From Micromussa lordhowensis (Eukaryota > Cnidaria > Anthozoa > Scleractinia > Lobophylliidae): DNA of 64,000 bases. The stretch's first letter is position 1; the number at the start of each line of letters is the position of its first letter. The DNA is taken from assembly GCA_964020085.1 (NCBI GenBank), contig OZ026599.1, positions 38,651,637 to 38,715,636 on the forward strand, written 5' to 3'. Below the pieces are notes generated by a model. It was not told the DNA's origin, did not search any database, and saw only the letters and a list, made by a program, of their open reading frames with translations. A program made the translations under genes and the position numbers. Of the stretch, positions 54,601 through 64,000 are shown one piece after another.

Positions 54601-55831
54601 GAAAGTTAACAAAGCGGTAAAGTTCCAGCTGGATGATCTAAAGTTGGTGGGTTGAAGTCAGCGGTTCGAATCTTGGTGTGGAACATTTTTGTCCTTCGAG
54701 CTGCTAACAGATGGTTTGCATTTACAGGTATTGGAAAATAAAAATGTTCAAGCCATAATACAATGTAATTATAAAGAAAATGATACAGTATGGAAATCTA
54801 AAATAATTCACAGGAGAAAAACACTTCTCTAGTGTGAAAGTTTCAGATAAAAGCCACTGTCAAAGCGGTCAACAGATTAAATTAAACACCCACCTCTGCT
54901 GTATACCGAATAGTCTTTAATTTGGGAGCACTTGTTCGACACCAAACACAAAAGATCAGTTCCTCACTTTGGCAGCCATTATTCACAGTGGTTAGGCAAA
55001 TGCCACCACTCTCACGAAATACCCTGGTCAGTAGAATGATTACCCAAAAACAGTTCTTGACCCATAACTGACTGACTGACTGACTGACCGAGCAAGTGAA
55101 TCATTTCGTCCCCAGCTAACTGCTATAACTCATTCCAGCTATGCTATAACTGTACTCGATAAAAATGACAGATTAAGCATTTACAACAACAACAGCAATC
55201 CTTATTTGTACCCAACAGATTTCTTTATACCAAAAAAGGCCAATATAATGAGGTGATCTTACTAATAGGCAGGGGCGGATCCAGGAATTTCTGAAAGGGG
55301 GGGGGGGTTACACTATCAATGAATGTCACCTGTTCATGTCGCCTGTTATACCTGAACCTGATACGACCTTTGCGAAATGTACATTATCTTTTCATAACTG
55401 AATGGTGAAAGTGAAATAACTTCGCAAAAACAATTTTATTCTATTATTATTTTGCGAAGAATCAGGCAAAATAACAAAGAAAAAATTCCCAAAGGGGGGG
55501 GGGGGGTTTGCAACCCCCTCAACCCCTCCCCTGGATCCGCCTCTGATAGGGGGTCTTCTGTGTAAACCTCAACAAACTACTTCTCCCAACAAGATGATTT
55601 AACTGCAAGATACAAAGAATTATGATGTCTATGATAAATCAGTTGTTTACACAACAGACCTAACAGACCCTCAAAATTGAACCTCAAAATACAGACTACC
55701 ACTTTATATGATCCATACAGATCTCATTTTTCTGTCAGGTGGAGTGAGTATCCTGTGACAACACTTACTGTTTATTTTGAATTTGAGATCCTCTATAAAC
55801 TCCTTCAGCTGGGTCAAATCACAATGCAACA
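51646..55831 (-). CDS. Last two exons of an unrecognised coiled-coil gene
   Basis: On the minus strand, exon 55831-55769 (63 nt, acceptor CAG, donor GTAAGT) encodes LHCDLTQLKEFIEDLKFKIN. Exon 51833-51646 (188 nt, acceptor CAG) encodes VSSDLVIQLQEKDSLLLQKH, TMKVTVGQLINLQSNVKTAS and a tail ending FDDTLPFT before TAA at 51648-51646. The phases match (1 nt carried over, forming a lysine codon) and the joined reading is a continuous amphipathic coiled coil, which supports both exons. Upstream exons were not found and the family is not recognised. The 3.9-kb intron between them contains a TTAA-bounded element. No polyadenylation hexamer is obvious close to the stop. Confidence 0.5.
52699..52815 (+). 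other. Short open frame after an acceptor-like site
   Basis: A CAG at about 52697-52699 is followed by an open frame reading GLPSAIYEEIRIDGLVFDCT, then DIKSFVKNSGKVYFKNC and a stop at about 52813-52815. The composition looks protein-like, but no partner exon or family was recognised. It could be a relic exon or part of a repeat. It lies inside the intron of the minus-strand gene. Confidence 0.2.
52968..53768. mobile_element. 801-bp TTAA-bounded inverted-repeat element
   Basis: The left end TTAAGGTGGTTCTATATAGT (52968) is matched in inverse by the right end ctataaaactatttcgaaccaccTTAA at 53765-53768, with imperfect pairing continuing inward. TTAA is present at both borders. The interior is AT-rich with no recognisable transposase. 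It is inserted in the intron of the minus-strand coiled-coil gene. Confidence 0.7.
53769..55269. other. Repeat-like intronic sequence
   Basis: A 92-codon plus-strand frame (53796-54074) with a polar sequence (SKDDQKSGWVSDERDLYSAR) has no known motif. A short duplicated word (taaaataaagattgtagtgt / taaaataaaaatgtattgt) lies near 54150-54190. A (CTGA)n run is at about 55070-55088. I see no supported exon. Confidence 0.4.
55270..55545. mobile_element. hAT-like non-autonomous element
   Basis: The ends CAGGGGCGGATCCAGGA (55270) and CTGGATCCGCCTCTG (55545) are inverted and match the CAGGGGCGGATCC-type termini that I associate with hAT-superfamily MITEs. Poly-G tracts of 10 or more bases lie inside near both ends. 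A clean 8-bp target duplication is not evident (left ctaatagg, right atagggg), so the superfamily call is tentative. Confidence 0.55.
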
Positions 55832-56785
55832 CTGAAAGCAACAACAGTTGGAAATCAACATTACATGTAAGTAGAAAGGGATACTGGGAAGACTAATAAT
55901 GGCTTATCAGCAGTCTCTTGGTCCAAGATAAATGTAGATCTTAGAGAAAATGTTCAAACTTGATATTGATAAGGACAACTGCCTCCATTCTCCAGGATTT
56001 CATGAAACAAGCCACAAAATAAAATGTCCACAAAAGAATTATTCTGTGTTGTTTATCCTAAATGGTAAAGTTACAGTTCAATATGACAGTTTATAATCCA
56101 TGTGGTCAGTAGGTAATAGTAAATGGATCAAGTGAAGAGTACAAATTCAGCGAGTAATTGGACGAGTAATTTTCAAATTGGCTGGACACACTACACAATA
56201 CTGATGTAATTACAAGTTACAACAGTATTGTCAGTATTACAAGAAGTCGAGTAAGTTAACAATATTGACAACAACAACAACAGCATCATCTATGTTGGAG
56301 TACAATTTGAGAAGGCCACAAAAGACTGATTAGAATTAAAGAGCCCTTTGCGCCGGCTGGCACTATGGGGATAACTCAGATTGACTCTAATTCATGCAGT
56401 CTGAATCATGTGATTTAAACAACTCTAAAATGCAAATGCAAATGCTACAATTTGATTGGCAAGCTACCCATACACAATAAGCCATTAGCGCACAGTGGCC
56501 AAAGGTCGTCCAAATAAGGACAATGTTTTCTAGTTTCTCCAATGTTACAAGGAAAATTTTGAAATATTACTGGATGATTAAATACTCAAGAACTGTAAAG
56601 AGAGGAAATTGACTATCATGTGACTTTAAAACCTCAAAATTTTCCATTGAACCGACTTTTTGTTGTATTTATTTGATTTGATTTGCCACACAAACAAAAA
56701 ATAGAATTAGAATACAATGTTAATAAATAAAACAAATTAATATACAAGATTACAAAAAAGATCCAAAACTACAATATTACATTTT
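55832..56785. other. Sequence upstream of the minus-strand exons
   Basis: This is where earlier exons of the coiled-coil gene would be expected. I could not identify one with both splice sites and a compatible frame. AT-rich, without other features. Confidence 0.4.
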
Positions 56786-56900
56786 AACAATTAGATTATG
56801 AGTTTGAGATTTCTATGAGGTGATAGTTGATGAGGCCGAAGGCCGCATCAACTATCGCCTCATAGAAATCGAGAGATAATAATCTAATTGTTTTAGTAGA
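56786..56900. repeat. Foldback element with ~50-bp arms
   Basis: The arms aacaattagattatgag... and ...ataatctaattgttt pair across a small loop with gatgaggccgaaggccgcatc at the tip (atttctatgaggtgatagtt against aactatcgcctcatagaaat). It has the same outer words as 28006-28101. Confidence 0.8.
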
Positions 56901-57499
56901 ATTCTAACTGAAATTTCCTTCCAATAACAATTTGAATTATTTCTTGTCTAGTATTAAACTTCACGCTTTAGAGAGTTAACACACACAGACTGAATTAATT
57001 GTCAATTTGGCATTTGCAGTTGTGTACGCGCACTTATCAATTTCTATGAAAGCTTTCGGGCTTTTTTTAATTCAAGAAACTTTAAATCCTCTCCTTTTAG
57101 TCTTCTAGAAATTTTGTCTATTCATTTGTTTCTAAATGTTCTTTCAAAACTCCAGCGAAACGAGAAAACGTTACACTTTTGTCGACCACAACAAGCCACT
57201 TCACACTAATGGCTGATAGTGTGCAATGGATCAGCCAATCAGATTACAGCCTTTGCATTTAGTAGAATTCTACTAATAAAGGGTAGAAAACAAAATGGCA
57301 AAGGAACCTAATAGAAACCACGGGCTTGTTAGCTTAGACCTCTCAAGAAACACCAGATGACTAATTTAGGTAATTAATTACAAGCCTTATTTAATGACAG
57401 AGTTAATACAAATGTATAGTTACCAATAATATATGCTTTAAGTTTTTCCTAAAATATGCCAGTGATGAAAAGCCCAAAATTTCAGGTGAAAGAGGATAA

Positions 57500-58495
57500 A
57501 AAAAATTAGGACCTTAATAGCATATGAAGAACTGCTGGATGTCTACATAATGGTAGATGAAAGGAGTTTCCATGCCTTGTTTTGTAACAATGGATTTGGT
57601 TGTTGATTGTGAATATGTTCTCAAATTTGCGAGGGAGAATAACATTCTTAAACGAGAACATAAACTGACCGAGCCCTAAGCAAGTTAAAGTGCCCATATC
57701 GTCAATTTTTTTATTTTCTTATCTGATTCTATATATCACCCAATGAACTTCTGCGAAAGAAAAATTCGATTCGGATAAAATGCAATCTTTTTAAGAAGTT
57801 TTAAAATCGTTCAAATTTGCCGCCATTTTGGTCGACCATTCGTGACGTAGATTGAGGAACACGTGACTTCAGGCTCTACTCATCTCGCTTGTTTTATCTC
57901 TGTAAATGTAAGTTAGTAGCTCATACAAAATGCTAGAAAGGAGCATTTTGCATGGACTCAGAAGCTAAATTTGCAGAGGTAGAACAAGTGAGATAAGTCA
58001 AGCCTGAACTCACACGTTCCTGAATCTACGTCACAATTCTGAGCATGTCGATGCTGTGATCAGCGGCACGGGTCGACCGCAAGAAAATATGTTATTCAGG
58101 TTTTTAAAACTTCGTAAAAAAATCGCTTTTTATCCAAATCGAAAACTTTTTTCGCAGAAGTTCATTGCATGAAACATAGAATCAGATGGGAAAATAAAAA
58201 TTTTGATGATATGGGCACTTTAAGCCTCTGTATGAGCATTACATGTTTTTGCTAATTACATGTTTTTGCAAAATTACAATTCTTTGAAGGTTTGTTTTAT
58301 AAGTTGATCCCAGACTAAATTACAGTAATTAAGGTATAAGTAGTGGTATGGGCTAGTCCAGTACGTATTTGACAGGTATTGTAATGCAAATGAAAAGATA
58401 TTGTTATGGAAAGGAGTTCTATTGTTTTCTTGAGTTTGACGTATCCATGGTAACCAGAAGCCCCGACCCCTTTGACGGTTGAGAAATGACGTCAT
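57500..58495 (-). mobile_element. LINE remnant split by a TTAA element
   Basis: On the minus strand, 58495-58274 contains SPYHYLYLNYCNLVWDQLIK, matching the YLNYCNLVWG segment typical of Jockey/CR1-type reverse transcriptases. Below 57685 the frame GQFMFSFKNVILPRKFENIF, then NQIHCYKTRHGNSF, matches the later part of the same domain. The two parts are separated by the inverted-repeat element at 57685-58223, inserted at a TTAA. Both halves carry stops. A 17-bp word (taattacatgtttttgc) is tandemly doubled at about 58239-58271. Confidence 0.6.
57685..58223. mobile_element. 539-bp TTAA-bounded palindromic element
   Basis: The left end TTAAAGTGCCCATATCGTCA and the right end TGATATGGGCACTTTAA (58223) are inverted, with arms of about 120-150 bp (gaacttctgcgaaag against ttcgcagaagttcattg). 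TTAA lies on both borders. The first eleven bases, TTAAAGTGCCC, are shared with the 2-kb element at 3347-5366, which suggests use of the same transposase. It interrupts a LINE remnant. Confidence 0.8.
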
Positions 58496-58545
58496 TAATC
58501 TCGTTTCCGTGTTGACCGCATTAATCTCGTTTCCGTGTTGACCGA
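58493..58545. repeat. 26-bp tandem duplication
   Basis: The word attaatctcgtttccgtgtt + gaccg occurs twice in direct succession. A recent local duplication between the LINE remnant and the next foldback element. Confidence 0.9.
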
Positions 58546-58572
58546 GTAAAAAGCCTGGTTTCTAACATAAAC

Positions 58573-58873
58573 CAGGAGCCCATCACTAGGAGCCAGCAAC
58601 TACCCCATATTCCTGTCACGGCGTTTTCACAGACCTGTCTATTTTTAGCTTGAATTTACCGCGAATTCAGACTCCCGCAGGGACAACAGGGACAACAGTG
58701 ACAAATCATAAGCACGGACTTGATTCTTTAATTGACGTCGGCATTTTCACTGGAAGATTAAAAGGAAAAGCCGCCATTGTTTCCCTTACCGATGCGCGCT
58801 CGTGTAGAACGGAACTGACCTATTTTGCGGGAAAAGAAGTCTAAAAATAGACCGGTCTAGTGATGGGCTCCTG
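58573..58873. mobile_element. 300-bp MITE-like element
   Basis: The outer arms aggagcccatcactag (58574) and ctagtgatgggctcct (58873) are exact inverse matches. Further in, ctgtctatttttagc pairs with gtctaaaaatagaccgg. The interior has no coding potential beyond a 64-codon frame. It lies 140 bp from the end of the DNA polymerase remnant. Confidence 0.65.
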
Positions 58874-59012
58874 CATAAACAGAGAAATGACGCAATTTTA
58901 AAGTTAACCAACTTTAATATCATTTTGTTTCCCTAAAATTACAGGACAGAGGCGTTTGCAACTCCCTAGCGGATTGCGCTCAATCTATAAATGAAACTAT
59001 TTACAAAAGTAT

Positions 59013-62000
59013 TTACAAATGGCACATCAGTTCAATCATGTCAGCGTCCTCGTTTGTTATTCTCTCATACCCATAGGGATATGTTTTGAAGGTGTCTTGA
59101 TCTATCACTCTTTTTTCGTACACAAGCTGGTACTTTTTGGTCTGAGCGACCGTGGCCAGTGAGTAATCTTTGGAATTTCGGACGATGTGATAAGGTTTGT
59201 AAATATCAGTTTGTCGCGTTTTCTCGAGAGGGCGTTGAATTTCGTCTAAAACATTTTGCCGCAACACTTGATAATTTAATTGCTTGACACCTTCACTGTT
59301 TAATGAGATTCCTCTCACTTTGCATTCTTCTTTTTCTTTCTTCGTGAGGTAGCCGTAATTTTTGGGACCCCCGGACGCAAATTCAGTGATGAAGTCGTCT
59401 TCTCCCAACTCGTCCTTGAAATCACCGAGAAAGTCGTCAAGGGGAGGATTGATTTCATGAGGTAAACTTGAAAAAATAACGCTGTCGGTGTCTGTGTACA
59501 GTACGCGTTCTTGTAGCATGTCCAGAGCTGCATATAAACGAAGTCGAGCCCAACATGTCGTGAAACAAGCGATGAAAATGTTGAGGTTTGGTGAGACAGG
59601 TTCTTCATTCGATTTCAGTTTATAGTGAATTTCAACGATGTCTTCAGACAATACACTCACGTAGCAAATCTCATTTGCATCACTTTCATGGAATGCACTA
59701 AACCTCTTAGGATCCCCAAACTCTTTGATTTGAGTTTTGTTGGTGCCCTGGCCAAACTTCCCCCACATGGAATTTACATAAGCTTCGCAAGGCTACGTTT
59801 GCCTGGATTCTTTTCAATGTTGTGACGGTCGAGCTCGATGCCCTCTCTCGCTTTGTAGGATCTCAGATGTTCTTGCTGTTTGACGGGATCATTACCTACA
59901 TGAGCTGGCCAGCCGCTTGCCTCCTCTTTAATCTTTAACCATGTATTCACATAGTCTTTAAAGAGACCTTCCCTCGTTTCAGAAAAATGCCACACTTCGT
60001 GAATGTAAGTTATTTTGTAGCCCTTCTCAACGGCTTTGTTCAGTTCGGGGGTACACCATGTGCCTGTAATTTGTCTTTCACTGTCGCTGTGATTGCAAAC
60101 CCAGGAGCGTTGTAGCATTGGTTTTTCCATCTCTTCTTGTACACAGGCTCTACATAACGGGAATGTTAGTTTACCATTTTCACGCAGCGGAAGTACTGGA
60201 TGAAACAGTTTTTCCGGAGGTAAGATTGTGACTTTGGCAATACCAAAGTAATTCTGGATGTTTGTGTCTTCAGGCTGAAATATAATTTCAGGGTGGCCGA
60301 CAGGATACTCTGCGTTCTTATTGATGAAGGGGTAGAGGGATGTAAAATCGTAGTAATTAATCTTCTCTCCTGAGGCGATGTCAGCCAAATGATAAAGTTT
60401 GACAGCGTTTGTTCGCCCGCCGCAGAAAGCATCACGGGGATTTAGTGGGTCAACCAAATCGAGGCTGGCTACAAAGTTTCTGACGTCTTCTCTTTCTTCT
60501 TTCATTTTCCGTCAATCACACTCCCACATTTCAATGACGTTGTAACCTTTGTCACGCAAGAATCGAAGTTTTTCCTGGGTGCAGAGATACACGTCGGCAG
60601 TGCAGCGATGCTCCAATCTAAGATGTGTTTCGGATCTGTTGGGATAGCATTTACGACAGCCGTGCCAAAAGCAACCTTGAAATTCGTAGACCGTGTTTGT
60701 AGTTGCATGGTAGCCGTCCACGGAGTAACGACTATTGGGGATACGGTATTTCCCATCATTTCCAACATGTTGAATTCTCCCACTGATCTGACTTTGTTGC
60801 CACAGAAGATATTCCATGGCAACTTTCGATTGATTTGTTTTTAGTCGCCAACCGTGGAGAGGCTCGGAAGCAATTGTGTTGGCTTCCATTCGGTTCTGTC
60901 GTAGGTCTCGATTGCATGCTGAAGCTATAGTAATATGACTGAAGGGGTCAAACTTTGTCTCTTTTTCAAATAACCGTTTGAAGGTAAGGCATCCCTCTTT
61001 CAGTAATTTCACGTCCGACTCGCAATATTCCAACAATTCTTTCTGGAAATCGAACACTACATTCTCAGCTCTTTCTTTATCATGCCATTTCTCGAAGTCT
61101 TTACGGCCGCTAACAGACATTGACTCAGGCATGTAAAATTCTTTGTCGGGAAGTGGTCCCACGTAATCTTGATTTTCAGGCGTGTTAAACAGGTGAGGAA
61201 AATAGCCCTTCTTTAACTCTGTCAATCCGAATGTCTTTGGAAAAGCAGAAAGCGGCATTTGAAAAAATGACAGAGAGTCAATAAAGTTAATATTGTCAAA
61301 AGTTAACTGGAGAAGTTTAGCTCCATTTCTGATTTGATTGAGGACCCTGTGTTGGCGATGATATTCCTCCACCACGAAATAGGAGTCGTAGCCAGAAAAG
61401 TTATGGGCCAAAACAGTTACATTTCGCGTGTCTCCTTCAGTTAACCTATCCAGCCATTCAAGGAAACCGCGGATGCAATCTTCACCTTTGAAATGGAGTG
61501 GACAATTATCATCCTCAGTTTCCGCTATTAGTAGATTAGGGATGTGTTTGCCAGTGTCTTGCGTCGCCTCAATATCGAAGAAAACGAGAACTGTTATCCT
61601 CTGCTTCGGCTTCGGTTCGTCGCTTGCGTTTCATTTTCTCTTTTTTCTCTTCGGTTAGCTCTTCAGGTGTTTTAGGTATCTGAATAAAGCATTGGTGGCT
61701 TGCGGCTTCTATGTATTCATGGCACGAGGGACAGTCTATGTAACCGCATTCGTGTTCTTTTTGCTGCTGTAGACCAACCAACAACTTCTTACAGCTAGAA
61801 CATTTGCGGCGTTGACTGCAAACACTGATGTTTTTGGAGTCGGCGGAATTTCCCTTGTAGGATTTCGTCAGATGATTTTGAAAACAAACATCACCATAAA
61901 ACATGCGCTTACAGGATCCTCAGGGTGAAGCTGGTGGTTGATTACGACACCTGGCCTCTGTAAAGTCCTCACATCCCGTTTGTAAACAGGAAGAACAATG

Positions 62001-63198
62001 ATCAGGGTTGTTTTCACAAGCGTGCTGACCTTCGTTATTGTAGGGTTTGCGACACCTAGCGCAGAAATAACTGTTACCAAAGAACCCGGGTAATGTAGTG
62101 ATCACATCATAGTGTTCATTATCATACAGTAGCACTAATTGTTTTTCCTGAGACTTTCCAAATGAAGTCACGGTATAACCCCTGGTAGCATCCACGAGTA
62201 AGAGCTGATAATTGTTCAAGGTTGACGTCAATGCAAATCTAGTGAGTTCCTCGTAACCGCATTTTCCCATTTCTACATTAGCTTCTATATGCAGCTTGAT
62301 TGCTTCATCACTCTGGATAGGGAAACCTCTCCTGAAGCTGTTCCATTTAGGGTGTTGATCCACTCTAGCTTTAGCTGTCACAATGGCCCGGGCGCAGCAT
62401 AGTTCATCTTTGTTATCAATAGTGATGACAGAAGCTTTCAAACGTTTGAAAGTTTCCGGATTAGCATATCCAGGTTTCAGTTTTCGTTTCTGACCGCTAC
62501 CGCGAGGAGATGCACGCACGTGTGTAAAAGATAATTAGAACGAATCATTCATTTCAAAATTCTCGTTTGAGTTTAACACCTTTGACATTTGCTGAAGCAG
62601 GCCGTCTACGCGATCGCTGCCATTTAACCATTCTCCTGCCGGTATCCCTCGATAAGCATAGCTGTTGACTAAGCGATTGCTGGCTAAATTGAAGTAGACA
62701 TGATCAGCGGCCGGTATCCTGTCTCGGAGAATCAAATTTTGGATTGTTCTGTGTAATCCATCAGCAATTGCTGCGGCCAAGTTTTGTTGAGGTATAAATT
62801 GACCCACCTGACGAATGTTGGAGGTGTAGTGACGCTCTCTAACGCTCTCTATTTTTTTGCTGTGACTATCCACGTACGGGTTAAGTACAAACTCGAAGCG
62901 TCCAGGTTCTGTGGTCGCAAGACTTCCCCCCAGTTGCTCTTGATTAGTGAGTTGACGTTCTGTAGCCTCGGCGACATTTGACAAAATCGTGTCATCGAAA
63001 GAGTCGTCAAGAATCTAAGAGAAAAGAATGAAATGAAATAAATAATCCGCGTCATTACACATTAAGCACACAAAATATCTTTTTGTTACAACATGTTAAA
63101 TTTACCTGTTGAGAATAATTGTTTTCTGTTCCATTCTCAGTAGCAATAACGGCCTCCAACAACTGCTCATCGCTTATATCCTCAAAGTTGCTTGACAT
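59013..63198 (-). pseudogene. Decayed family B DNA polymerase of a Polinton/Maverick-like element
   Basis: The minus-strand gene starts at ATG 63198 (exon 1, 93 nt: SSNFEDISDEQLLEA, donor GTAAAT) and resumes at 63014 after a 91-nt intron. In order it shows paired-cysteine zinc-ribbon-like clusters (CARCRKPY, CSSCKKLL, CPSCHEYI), an exonuclease DIEA motif near 61570, HNFSGYDSYF, YCESD, a nuclease-like FQGCFWHGCRKCYP insert, polymerase motif A DFTSLYP (60347-60349 for the Asp), motif B RSLAKL near 59780, motif C YTDTDS (first Asp 59490-59492), and KKYQLVYEKR. This is the protein-primed viral/Polinton branch of family B polymerases. The frame is broken five times: stops at 62535-62537, 61920-61922 and 60512-60514, a frameshift around 61588-61600, and a stop with frameshift around 59769-59776 at motif B. 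No integrase, ATPase or capsid gene is in the window. The stop is at 59013-59015. Confidence 0.8.
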
Positions 63199-64000
63199 GG
63201 CGCAAAAGTCTTGATATGACGCAAAAAATCTTATCCAGAGAAACAAAAGTTTAGTCAACGCTCAACCATCTGCAAATGATTTCTATCTAGCGAGTCCCAG
63301 CTTTATTGGTGTCATTAACCAATCATATTACAGGAAAATGACATCACATTTCCAACATCCAACCATATTACAGAAAAATGAAATCATGTTTTCATCCACC
63401 AATCAAGTGACATATGACACAATTGGTCTATCATAATTACGAAACTCAAAGGGCAAGGTGACGTATTTCGCTTTCATTACTGCTTTTTCCTGTGAATGAA
63501 TAATAATTACACAGCGCACATGAAAACAAATACCTTCATTTGCCTTTTTGTGTTCGTTCAATTCACTTTAAAAGATAATAGCCTATTCAGTTAAGATAAC
63601 AGAGTCAAAACATTCCACGTTTAAGATAATAACCTTAAGTTTTCAGCGTTTTAAGCGTTAAGTTTTCAGCCCGTATGCAACTTACGCTATTCTGCGGTCA
63701 GATGGGACAAATTAATTGTATCGTGCGCTTAACTTAATTAGGGGCAACGATTCCGTTGTAACTTAAAGGTTTATAAAATACGATCGCGCCAACACTATAG
63801 CTTGCTTATCCCAAATCTATCCGGATTAAACTACTAGAATGTCTCCAAGAATTCAAAATCTACGAAATTCGTTTCAAAATATGTGTCACCTTCAAACTCC
63901 ATGTCGGATTAAATCGCGTATTGATATAAAAACAAAAGGTTCATTATCGCTTTCATGATCTTTTCAAAATCAGAAGACTAAATTTCTCATTCAATGTTCA
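63199..64000. other. Sequence upstream of the polymerase remnant
   Basis: AT-rich, without a recognisable gene. An imperfect direct pair (accaatcatattacaggaaa near 63319 and aaccatattacagaaaaatg near 63361) and a doubled taagttttcagc near 63638-63670 are visible. No element terminus or target duplication matching the 3' side could be found. Confidence 0.4.

Noticed and set aside
58274..58495. A minus-strand host gene of 73 codons
   Set aside because: The sequence matches the NYCNLVW region of non-LTR reverse transcriptases and is part of a broken LINE.
63290..63430. A terminal inverted repeat of the polymerase-bearing element
   Set aside because: Only an imperfect direct duplication is visible and no inverse partner was found below 59013.

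Overview
The window is nuclear DNA of an animal, most likely an anthozoan cnidarian such as a reef coral. The grounds are intron-rich genes with consistent GT-AG splicing, extracellular proteins built from TSP1, EGF and WSC-like modules, and a dense load of small palindromic DNA elements, tRNA-derived SINEs, LINE 3' ends and a type-B DNA polymerase element. The species is inferred, not shown. No database search was run; identities rest on motif recognition, and exon limits on splice sites with matching phases.

Region 1 (1-16.6 kb, plus strand): the 3' part of an extracellular ADAMTS/ADAMTSL-like gene. Sixteen in-phase exons give about 972 residues: the end of a spacer-like segment, three TSP1 repeats, nine EGF domains, and two pairs of four-cysteine WSC-like modules. 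The 5' end lies outside the window. Its introns hold a 2-kb TTAA-bounded element, two SINE copies and LINE remnants.

Region 2 (16.6-21.3 kb): intergenic, with LINE remnants and hairpin elements.

Region 3 (21.3-46.8 kb, plus strand): a 17-exon gene and the highlight of the window. It encodes a kinesin-3-type motor with its neck, then an FHA domain, a long coiled coil and a C-terminal PH domain. The FHA, coiled coil and PH match the PHLDB (LL5) family, which in vertebrates has no motor. The motor keeps its P-loop (GACGSGKS) but has lost both partners of the usual switch I/switch II salt bridge (SSRSH to SSSSH, DLAGSE to DLAGSK), so it may be a non-motile, nucleotide-locked or ATPase-weak kinesin. 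A 200-N gap interrupts the coiled-coil exon.

Region 4 (46.8-58.9 kb): mostly intergenic and repeat-rich. It holds two more TTAA-bounded inverted-repeat elements, a hAT-like element, a LINE remnant split by a fourth TTAA element, and the last two exons of an unrecognised minus-strand coiled-coil gene.

Region 5 (59.0-63.2 kb, minus strand): a decayed protein-primed-type family B DNA polymerase gene of a Polinton/Maverick-like element. It has one intact-looking intron, a nuclease-like insert between exonuclease and polymerase motifs, and five reading-frame breaks.
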